DNA from: Thermoleophilia bacterium
GTDB taxonomy: Bacteria; Actinomycetota; Thermoleophilia; Gaiellales; F1-60-MAGs149
Assembly (NCBI GenBank): GCA_016462095.1
Contig: JAEMTW010000084.1
Span: 1 to 7,603 of the forward strand
Length of the DNA: 7,603 nt
Reading direction: 5' to 3'
Shown: positions 1 through 5,644 of the stretch, one piece after another
Layout: each line of letters starts with the position of its first letter
Numbering within the stretch: the stretch's first letter is position 1
Translations under genes and position numbers: made by a program
The notes under the pieces: generated by a model
The model's database searches: none
What the model saw: only the letters and a program-made list of their open reading frames with translations
What the model was told of the DNA's origin: nothing

Positions 1-78
1 GTTGTCATGTCCTCCCTGGATCAGGGACCGCCGTTCACCTAGGGAGGACATGACAACCGCGCGGATGTGGTGTCCTCC
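1..78. repeat. REPIN-like inverted repeat element, type 1, left copy truncated by window edge
   Basis: The right unit is a 36-bp quasi-palindrome at 43-78 that starts GGAGGACA and ends TGTCCTCC. Its reverse complement begins outside the window and ends at 1-15. The visible arm matches perfectly over 17 bp (1-17 against 42-58). The spacer at 18-41 is unrelated to that of the other copy. The 36-mer at 43-78 differs by one base from the unit at 6993-7028. Two palindromic units facing each other with a short variable spacer is the arrangement called REPIN in other bacteria. The GGAG start also recalls REP sequences, but assignment to that family is inference. The element abuts the run of A residues of the neighbouring terminator. 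Confidence 0.85.
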
Positions 79-80
79 CA

Positions 81-128
81 ATAAAAAAGCCCCGGTGCCG
101 CAACCGTCTGGTCGCGACACCGGGGCTT
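81..128 (-). terminator. Rho-independent terminator (minus strand) downstream of fhs
   Basis: On the minus strand, an 11-bp stem AAGCCCCGGTG/CACCGGGGCTT (118-128 with 87-97) encloses a second 7-bp stem (110-116 with 99-105, one G-U pair) and a four-base loop. A run of T follows (A-tract 83-88 on the plus strand). This is a classical intrinsic terminator and the only T-tailed one after fhs. It lies beyond the duplicated fhs tail and the second palindromic element, so the fhs transcript would run through both before stopping here. Confidence 0.85.
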
Positions 129-141
129 CGTCGTTCGTGAC

Positions 142-166
142 TTAGAACAGTCCGAGCACCGTGCCG
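142..166 (-). pseudogene. Relic of an fhs 3' end (last codons and stop)
   Basis: Read on the minus strand, this stretch encodes GTVLGLF followed by TAA, the same C-terminal residues as the intact Fhs, which ends GTVLGLF-TAG at 316-318. The similarity is not confined to the codons. Bases 89-166 align without gaps to 263-340 (constant offset 174) with 56 of 78 identical by my count, covering the gene tail, the spacer after the stop and most of the terminator hairpin. No more of fhs is present: upstream of the relic the sequence runs into the palindromic element at 176. It is therefore a fossil of a tail duplication, not a working gene. How it arose (deleted tandem fhs, or a tail copy left by insertion) is open. 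Confidence 0.6.
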
Positions 167-175
167 ATCCAGGGA

Positions 176-268
176 GGGGGACACTACAAACCGGGGTTTG
201 TCATGTCCCCCTCGATCAGCGGCAACGCTGGAGGGGGACATGACAAACCCCGGTTTGTAGTGTCCCCC
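176..268. repeat. REPIN-like inverted repeat element, type 2
   Basis: Two 36-bp units, 176-211 and 233-268, are perfect reverse complements of each other across a 21-bp spacer. Each unit starts GGGGGACA and ends TGTCCCCC, and is itself a quasi-palindrome: two 17-bp halves with two central mismatched positions flank a GG pair. The design matches the elements at 1-78 and 6925-7028, but the bases differ at paired positions (GGGGG instead of GGAGG, AAACC instead of AACCG), so this is a second subfamily. The right end (CCCC at 265-268) doubles as one arm of a degenerate terminator hairpin at 265-299. Confidence 0.9.
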
Positions 269-299
269 GTGTCCCAACCACCTGGTTGAAACACCGGGG
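265..299 (-). terminator. Degenerate terminator-like hairpin immediately after fhs
   Basis: CCCC-GTGT (265-272) can pair with ACAC-c-GGGG (291-299, one bulged base), and CAACCA (275-280) pairs with TGGTTG (283-288). This gives an interrupted 14-bp stem 17 bases after the fhs stop. It is the counterpart of the intact terminator at 81-128, but no T-run follows on the minus strand because the palindromic element takes its place. It probably no longer terminates efficiently. It could still protect the 3' end of the mRNA. Confidence 0.5.
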
Positions 300-315
300 C
301 GTCAATGCCGCAGCC

Positions 316-1986
316 CTAGAACAGCCCAAGCACCGTGCCGTCAGGCGCTAGGTCGATCTGGTTGGCGGCCGGCTCGGCTCCGAAGCCCGGCATCTGCAGC
401 ATGTCGCCGCAGAGTGGCACGAGCATGCCGGCACCGGTGTACGAACGAATGTCGCGGATTGGCACCGTGAAGCCCGTTGGGCGGTTACGCAGCGTCGGGT
501 CGTGCGACAACGACAGGTGCGACTTCGCCATGCAGATCGGGAGGTGCGCGATGCCCTCCTTCTCGAAGCGGGCAATCGCTGCAATTGCCGCGGGTGCGAG
601 ATCGATACCGTCAGCGCCATAGATCGTCTTGGCGATGCGCTCGATCTTCGTGGCGACGGGCTCGGAGTCCTCGTAGAGCAGCTTGAAGTCCGAGGGGGCC
701 TCGGCTGCCGCAACGACGATCTCGGCGAGCTCGATCGTGCCTTCGCCACCGGCACCAAAGCCGTTGTGGATTGCGGCACCATATGCGCCGGCCTCGAGCG
801 AGAGTGTCTTGATCAGCTCGAGCAACTCCTGCTCGTCATCGGGCCGCGTGTTGATCGTGACGACGGGCTGAATGCCGAAGGTACGCACGTTCTCGATGTG
901 CTTGGCGAGGTTAGCCATGCCGATCTCGACCTCGGAGCGCATCTGCGCCATGTCGGCCGTCGTCTTCCAATCGCCGCCGCCGTGATGGCGCAGCGCACGC
1001 ACGGTGGCAACGATCACCACGACGTGCGGCTTGAGTCCGCCGACGCGACAGACCACATCCATGAACTTCTCCATGCCCAGATCGGCAGCAAAGCCGGCCT
1101 CCGTGATCAGGTACTCGCCGAGCTTGAGACCAATGCGATCGGCAATGATCGAGTTGTTGCCATGGGCGATATTGGCGAACGGGCCACAGTGCATCAGGCA
1201 GAGCTGACCTTCGAGCGTCTGCACGATGTTCGGCTTGATCGCGTCGCGCAGGAGGACGGCCATCGAGCCGGCGGCCTTGATCTCCTCGGCGGTAACAGGA
1301 TCGCCAGCCTTGGTGTAGCCAACCGTGATCGCGCCAAGCTTGCGGCGCAGGTCCGGCACATCGGTGGCGAGCGCCATGATCGCCATCACTTCACTCGCTG
1401 CGGTGATGTCGAAGCCGGACTCGGCTGGGATGCCGTTCTTGGCACCACCAAGGCCGGTCACGATGTTGCGCAACGAGCGGTCCGTGACATCGATCGCGCG
1501 CCGCCAGGTGACGTTCGCGATCTGCGGGCTGTGGCCGTGGAAGATGTGTGCGTCGACAAGTGCCGAGAGCAGATTGTTGGCAGCAGTAATCGCGTGGACG
1601 TCACCCGTGAAGTGCAGGTTGAGGTCCTCCATCGGTACGACCTGTGCGTAACCCCCGCCTGCGGCACCACCCTTGACACCGAAGACGGGGCCAAGCGACG
1701 GCTCGCGCAGCGCCAACATCGCTCGGCGACCGATCTTGCCCATGCCCTGCGTCAGCGAGACCGACGTTGTCGTCTTGCCCTCACCAGCCGGCGTCGGCGT
1801 GATTGCCGTGACGTTGATGATCTTGCCGTCAGGGCGATCCTTCAGGCGATCGAGGATCGAAAGCTCGACCTTCGCCTTGTAGCGACCGAACAGTTCGAGC
1901 TCGTCTGGCTCGATGCCATACTCGGCAGCAATGTCTGCGATTGGACGGAGCACGTGCTCCTGGGCAATTTCAAGGCTCGACTTCAT
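316..1986 (-). CDS. fhs: Formate-tetrahydrofolate ligase (10-formyl-THF synthetase)
   Basis: Fhs condenses formate and tetrahydrofolate with ATP hydrolysis to give 10-formyl-THF; the reaction is reversible and cytosolic. The 556-residue product has the usual length of the monofunctional bacterial enzyme. Visible motifs are the nucleotide-binding loop TPTPAGEGKTT (63-73), the first family signature GVKGGAAGGGY (103-113) and the second signature VATVRALRHHGG (326-337). The ATG at 1984-1986 is preceded by GAGGAG on the minus strand (1999-2004) with a rather long 12-base gap; the protein starts close to the family N-terminus. The gene is divergent from the sox operon, which delivers C1 units to the same folate pool. 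Fhs may make formyl-THF for purine synthesis or run backwards to release formate and ATP from methyl-derived carbon. The 3' end is odd: its last codons and terminator are repeated at 89-166. Confidence 0.97.
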   Translation of the reverse strand: MKSSLEIAQEHVLRPIADIAAEYGIEPDELELFGRYKAKVELSILDRLKDRPDGKIINVTAITPTPAGEGKTTTSVSLTQGMGKIGRRAMLALREPSLGPVFGVKGGAAGGGYAQVVPMEDLNLHFTGDVHAITAANNLLSALVDAHIFHGHSPQIANVTWRRAIDVTDRSLRNIVTGLGGAKNGIPAESGFDITAASEVMAIMALATDVPDLRRKLGAITVGYTKAGDPVTAEEIKAAGSMAVLLRDAIKPNIVQTLEGQLCLMHCGPFANIAHGNNSIIADRIGLKLGEYLITEAGFAADLGMEKFMDVVCRVGGLKPHVVVIVATVRALRHHGGGDWKTTADMAQMRSEVEIGMANLAKHIENVRTFGIQPVVTINTRPDDEQELLELIKTLSLEAGAYGAAIHNGFGAGGEGTIELAEIVVAAAEAPSDFKLLYEDSEPVATKIERIAKTIYGADGIDLAPAAIAAIARFEKEGIAHLPICMAKSHLSLSHDPTLRNRPTGFTVPIRDIRSYTGAGMLVPLCGDMLQMPGFGAEPAANQIDLAPDGTVLGLF

Positions 1987-2040
1987 CGGTTCGACAGACT
2001 CCTCGGGGCGTAACGACTAGGGAACGACAGGGAAACTAGC

Positions 2041-2088
2041 GTGATCTACGCAGGTGGTGCGCCAGCCGCGCACCACCTGCGAAATCAC
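2041..2088. promoter_or_regulatory. Large dyad/hairpin in the fhs-sox divergent intergenic region
   Basis: A perfect 14-bp inverted repeat, CGCAGGTGGTGCGC (2049-2062) and its complement (2068-2081), encloses a five-base loop. It is extended outside small internal mismatches by GTGAT (2041-2045) pairing with ATCAC (2084-2088). It lies between two divergent transcription units and has no T-run on either side, so a terminator is unlikely. It could be an operator for a dimeric regulator, or an RNA hairpin in the fhs 5' leader. A weak minus-strand -10-like TATAAG lies just upstream in the fhs direction (2088-2093). I do not recognise a known folate or glycine riboswitch here. Confidence 0.5.
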
Positions 2089-2092
2089 TTAT

Positions 2093-2206
2093 ATGGAGGC
2101 TACAACGCCCGCGAACGCGTGCGAGGGGGACGTAGGTACAGCAAACACCCTGCTTAGTGTGTATACCTTCCACAATGCAGACCTCAATCCCGCCCTCTAC
2201 CCTTAA
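2093..2206 (+). other. Possible 37-codon upstream ORF before soxD
   Basis: ATG at 2093 opens a 37-codon frame that ends with TAA at 2204-2206, six bases before the soxD start and in the same frame. The peptide begins MEATTPANAC and has no signal peptide, membrane segment or motif I recognise. No Shine-Dalgarno sequence is visible before it. It may be chance, or it may be a leader peptide whose termination feeds ribosomes to soxD, which also lacks a Shine-Dalgarno sequence. It should not be treated as a confirmed gene. Confidence 0.2.
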
Positions 2207-2212
2207 CCAATT

Positions 2213-2482
2213 GTGAGCCACTTCCATATAAAAACCCCATTCGGCTACCGACCCGTCAGCGAGTTCTCGTACGGCGGAGAAATACGCCCCCCACTCGCCC
2301 CCGACGCACCTGACGAGGAGGCGATTGACCACCTCTGGCTTCGCGCCAACGTCGATGGTGTCCAGAGGGAGCGGTGGTTCCACACCAGCGGCACACGTCG
2401 TTGGTACACCATCGTCCGCGATACGCGCACGAACCTCGTCCTGGCCCAGCCAGGCGAGGAGTATCAGGAGGGTTCGGCGTGA
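2213..2482 (+). CDS. soxD: Sarcosine oxidase delta-like subunit, lacking most zinc ligands
   Basis: This 89-residue protein is the small subunit of a heterotetrameric sarcosine oxidase-type complex. Family landmarks are EFSYGGE (17-23), the central RERWFHTSGTRRW (52-64) and VRDTRT (68-73). In the Corynebacterium enzyme, Zn is held by two N-terminal Cys (C-x2-C), a His and a Cys (as I recall). Aligned on YGG and the W-x-H motif, the two N-terminal Cys are Lys7 and Phe10 here, the last Cys is Thr61, and only His57 remains. There is no cysteine anywhere in the protein. The GTG start at 2213 is the only sensible one, as an in-frame TAA lies at 2204-2206; no Shine-Dalgarno is visible. The stop overlaps the soxA start (GTGA at 2479-2482). 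It is the first gene of the operon, whereas soxB comes first in classical operons. Confidence 0.85.
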   Translation: MSHFHIKTPFGYRPVSEFSYGGEIRPPLAPDAPDEEAIDHLWLRANVDGVQRERWFHTSGTRRWYTIVRDTRTNLVLAQPGEEYQEGSA

Positions 2483-5130
2483 GTATTGAGTTCGAAGGGC
2501 GCGAAGTCGCCATCCAGCCAGGCGACTCGCTTGCCGCGGCACTCTACCGAGATGGCGTCCGCGTCTTCTCCCGCTCCTTCAAGTACCACCGTCCTCGTGG
2601 CCTCTACTGCCTCTCGGGTGACTGCCCCAACTGCCTCGTCACCGTCGACGGCGAAGTCAACATCCGCGCCTGCCAGTGTGCAGCCAAGGCTGGCCAGGTC
2701 GTCTCGCGTCAGAACGCGTGGCCGTCGGTCGACCGCGACGCACTCAACGTGATCGAGAAGATGCATCCGCTGATGCCCGTCGGTTTCTACTACAAAACGA
2801 TGGCAAAGCCGAAGTTCGCCTGGCCCCTCGCCGAAGGCGTCATCCGCCGCGTCGCCGGTCTTGGCTTCTCCGACAAGTCGGATGCGCCAGTCGAAATCGA
2901 TCGCGTTAATCGCCACCCCGACGTGCTCGTGATTGGTGCTGGCGTTGCCGGCCTCTCCGCAGCCATTGCGGCAGCTGAGGGCGGCAAGCGCGTGATGGTC
3001 ATCGACGAGCAGTGGACGCCTGGTGCCCGCGTTGCCGCCGGCCCGACCAAAGAGGCAATCGATCGTCTCGCCGCCACGGCTGCCAGCAATCCAGGCATTG
3101 AGGTCTCGAGCGGTACGGCTGCAATCGGCATCTACGAGGGTCCGATGGTTCTCGCACTCGCCGACGACCACGTTGCGCACATTCACCCGCAGGCAATCGT
3201 GATTGCTGCTGGCGGTATGGAGGTCCACCGGATCTTCCCGAACAACGATCTTCCTGGCATCTTCATGGGTCGCGGCGCAGCCCGTCTCGCCGGCGCCCAT
3301 GGCGTTAAGCCGGGCGAGCGCGCTGTCGTCTGGGCCGAGCAGCCGGAGGCTATCGAGCACGCTCGCACGCTGATCGCTGCCGGTGTTGTCGTCGAGGCCG
3401 TGATCACCGCTCCTGGCGTTGACGCCAGCGGCGTTGGCAACCGCCAGATCGAGGGCTCGATCGTCGAGGCCAAGGGCCGTAAGAAGCTCTCGGGCGTCGT
3501 CGTCAAGACCACGGGTGGTGCAACCGAAGAGATCAACTGCGACATCTTGGCAATCGGGTCGGAGATTCAGCAGAACATGCATCTCCCCCGGCTGATTTAC
3601 GACCTGCCCTGCATCCTGACGGGCGATTCTGCCCATCCGGGATCCTCGCTGAGCGAGGCAGAGAGCAACGGTCGCGAGGCCGGTGCTACTGCAGCAGCCG
3701 GTCTGCCCCTGTACGTCAATCCTCCCGCCTCGAAGCCGCGCACGTGCGGCACGGCCGGCTACGTCTGTCTCTGTGAGGACGTTTCGGTCAAGGAAGTCGA
3801 GCAGGCAATCGACGAGGGCTTCGAGTCGGCCGAGCTGCTCAAGCGCTACACGACCGTCACGATGGGACCGTGCCAGGGGCGCCTCTGCGCCGACCAGCTC
3901 CGTGCCATCGCAGAGCGCAAGACGCCGTCCGAGGCTGCCCGTGTCTCGGCGCCGACGACGCTCCGTCCCCCGGTTCGTCCGATCCAAGTCCAGCAGGCTG
4001 CTGCGGGTGCGCGTCACCACATCGAGCGGCACACACCGCTCCATCAGCGGCACTTGGAAATGGGCGCGACGACCCTCTGGGCCGGTCCGTGGAAGCGCAT
4101 CTTCTCCTACGGCGACATGCAGGCCGAGTACGAGGCCGTGCGCCATCGCGTCGGTGTGATCGACGTCGGCACGCTCGGCAAGTTCCTGCTCGCAGGCCCG
4201 GACGTGGTCGAGTTCCTTGAGCGCATCTACCCGATGCGCATCGCGGACCTCGAGCCCGGCCGCCTGCGCTATGGCCTGATGCTCGAAGAGGGTGGCGTCA
4301 TCATCGACGACGGCACCGTCTGCGCCCTGGAAGGCGGCGCGTTCTACTGCACCGTCACCACCTCGGGTGCTGAGCGTCTCGAGTCGTGGATGCTGGATTG
4401 GCGTGAAGCCTGGGGCCTGGACGTGTTCGTGGTCAATCAGACCGCCTCGTTGGCTGCTGTCAACGTTGCTGGTCCGCACGCCCGCGACCTGCTCCAGAAG
4501 CTGTCGGACGATCCGTTGGACAAGGAGACGTTCCCGTACCTGCGCCATCGGCGCATCACGGTCAACGGTGTCTCTTGCCTGGCGATCCGCCTCGGCTTCG
4601 TCGGCGAGCTCGCCTACGAGCTGCACTTCCCGGCTGCAGCTGCAGTCGACATGTGGGACGCGATTCTCGAGGCCGGCAAGGAGTGGGATATCCGCCCCTT
4701 CGGCCTCGATGCTCAGCGTCTCCTGCGCCTGGAGAAGGGTCACATCATCATCTCCCAGGACACAGACTTCGAGACCAACCCTTGGAAGGTCTCGATGGAA
4801 TGGGCCGTCAAGCTCGACAAGCCCGATTTCGTTGGCAAGGCTGCGCTCGTTCGAGCACAGCGACGCACCCCCCGCGAGACGCTCGTGCCGTGGCAAATGG
4901 AGCCCGGTATGGCGACACCCCCAGAAGGTATGACCGTCACCATTGGCGGCAACCTTGCGGGTCGAGTGACATCCTCCAAGATGTCGTACGTCCTCGGCCA
5001 TCCCGTTGGCCTTGCGTGGGTCGTGACTGAACACGCCAAGGAAGGCGGGACCATCACCATTGGAGGCGCTCCGGCGACCATTGCCGGACACGCCTTCTAC
5101 GATCCCGAGGGAGTCAAGCTCCGTGCCTGA
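2479..5130 (+). CDS. soxA: Sarcosine oxidase alpha-like subunit with two predicted [2Fe-2S] sites and a GcvT-like folate domain
   Basis: Large subunit, 883 residues, normally 950-1000 in classical family members. Domains in order: a ferredoxin-like fold (about 1-95) with C44, C49, C52 and C65; a two-part Rossmann nucleotide-binding region (about 147-410) with GAGVAG (153-158) and the conserved FPNNDLPG (253-260); a Bfd-like segment (about 423-475) with C430-x-C432 and C465-x4-C470; and an aminomethyltransferase (GcvT)-like domain (about 520-883) with YGLMLEEGG (598-606), GFVGELAYEL (706-715) and GLDAQRLLRLEKGH (742-755). In characterised enzymes the C-terminal domain binds THF and captures the methyl-derived carbon as 5,10-methylene-THF. 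The GTG at 2479 follows AGGAGGG (2466-2472) by six bases and overlaps the soxD stop, which rules out the in-frame start at 2374. N-methylglutamate dehydrogenase (mgdC) or another methylamine-type dehydrogenase is an alternative to sarcosine as substrate assignment. Confidence 0.93.
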   Translation: MSIEFEGREVAIQPGDSLAAALYRDGVRVFSRSFKYHRPRGLYCLSGDCPNCLVTVDGEVNIRACQCAAKAGQVVSRQNAWPSVDRDALNVIEKMHPLMPVGFYYKTMAKPKFAWPLAEGVIRRVAGLGFSDKSDAPVEIDRVNRHPDVLVIGAGVAGLSAAIAAAEGGKRVMVIDEQWTPGARVAAGPTKEAIDRLAATAASNPGIEVSSGTAAIGIYEGPMVLALADDHVAHIHPQAIVIAAGGMEVHRIFPNNDLPGIFMGRGAARLAGAHGVKPGERAVVWAEQPEAIEHARTLIAAGVVVEAVITAPGVDASGVGNRQIEGSIVEAKGRKKLSGVVVKTTGGATEEINCDILAIGSEIQQNMHLPRLIYDLPCILTGDSAHPGSSLSEAESNGREAGATAAAGLPLYVNPPASKPRTCGTAGYVCLCEDVSVKEVEQAIDEGFESAELLKRYTTVTMGPCQGRLCADQLRAIAERKTPSEAARVSAPTTLRPPVRPIQVQQAAAGARHHIERHTPLHQRHLEMGATTLWAGPWKRIFSYGDMQAEYEAVRHRVGVIDVGTLGKFLLAGPDVVEFLERIYPMRIADLEPGRLRYGLMLEEGGVIIDDGTVCALEGGAFYCTVTTSGAERLESWMLDWREAWGLDVFVVNQTASLAAVNVAGPHARDLLQKLSDDPLDKETFPYLRHRRITVNGVSCLAIRLGFVGELAYELHFPAAAAVDMWDAILEAGKEWDIRPFGLDAQRLLRLEKGHIIISQDTDFETNPWKVSMEWAVKLDKPDFVGKAALVRAQRRTPRETLVPWQMEPGMATPPEGMTVTIGGNLAGRVTSSKMSYVLGHPVGLAWVVTEHAKEGGTITIGGAPATIAGHAFYDPEGVKLRA

Positions 5131-5644
5131 TCTATTTGAAGTCAAAGGCGCAGCGAAGGTTCGCTGCTTCGGCCAAAAGTCGGCGCTCGACGGGCTCACG
5201 CAGCCTGCCGGCACGCTTATTGGCCGCATCACTGACGATGAGGTTATCTTCGTCGGGCAGCCCGGCACGGCCGCGGCACTCGTCGAGGATCTTCAGGGTC
5301 AGCTCTCCGGCGAGGGCAACGCTGCTCTCGTCATCGATCACACCGATGGCTGGTCGTTCTTCTCCCTCGTCGGTGAGGGTTGCGAAGAGGTCTTCGCGCG
5401 CGAAGCCAACTGGAAGCTCCCCGTCTCTGACGGTGCACCGGTCTTCACGGTCGGACGCGTCTGCCACGTGGCAGGCAAGCTCTTCGTCCGCCCCAATCGG
5501 ATCGACATCATGACGGGCGCTGAGGTCCATCTGCACGTCCGCGAGGCGCTGAACCACGCGGGACACAAAGTCAACATGCATGAGATCGAGGCTCCGGCTG
5601 TCGATCCCATTGGTGTCGGTACGGAAGGGGTGACGGTCTCGTGA
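5123..5644 (+). CDS. soxG: Sarcosine oxidase gamma-like subunit
   Basis: A 173-residue protein in the position of the gamma subunit, which in the known complex packs against the folate domain of SoxA and resembles a GcvT half-domain. Sequence signals are weak, as is usual for this poorly conserved subunit: PDLFEVKGAAKVRCFGQKSAL (about 2-22) and GRITDDEVIFVG (about 33-44) fit the family N-terminal half, and the call rests mainly on size and on position between soxA and soxB. The GTG at 5123 overlaps the soxA end by eight bases and follows GAGGGAG (5107-5113) by nine. An in-frame upstream start at 5060 would put 21 more codons inside soxA and is disfavoured. The acidic C-terminal tail (about 155-173) looks unstructured. 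Confidence 0.8.
   Translation: MPDLFEVKGAAKVRCFGQKSALDGLTQPAGTLIGRITDDEVIFVGQPGTAAALVEDLQGQLSGEGNAALVIDHTDGWSFFSLVGEGCEEVFAREANWKLPVSDGAPVFTVGRVCHVAGKLFVRPNRIDIMTGAEVHLHVREALNHAGHKVNMHEIEAPAVDPIGVGTEGVTVS

Noticed and set aside
1..268. Repeats considered as a CRISPR array
   Set aside because: Units occur in inverted pairs, not direct arrays, with two subfamilies and only two units per locus; no cas genes are nearby.
35..277. 80-codon minus-strand open frame
   Set aside because: It is made almost wholly of translated palindromic repeats and the terminator, for example GGHYKPGFV, and crosses the duplicated fhs tail out of frame.
502..2013. 503-codon open frame on the plus strand opposite fhs
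   Set aside because: It is antisense to a well-conserved fhs with both family signatures; its translation is rich in Arg, Asp and His with no recognisable domain, as expected from GC-biased codons read backwards.
1987..2212. Folate or glycine riboswitch between fhs and soxD
   Set aside because: I could not match known THF or glycine aptamer cores on either strand; only a simple long hairpin is visible.
2374..2478. Upstream in-frame start giving a 918-residue SoxA
   Set aside because: The extra 35 residues lie entirely within soxD and do not resemble family N-termini, while GTG 2479 has a strong, well-spaced ribosome site.
2464..5268. 934-codon open frame on the minus strand opposite soxA
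   Set aside because: Very long, but it mirrors the soxA reading frame exactly, has no family motif, and its composition is that of an antisense shadow.
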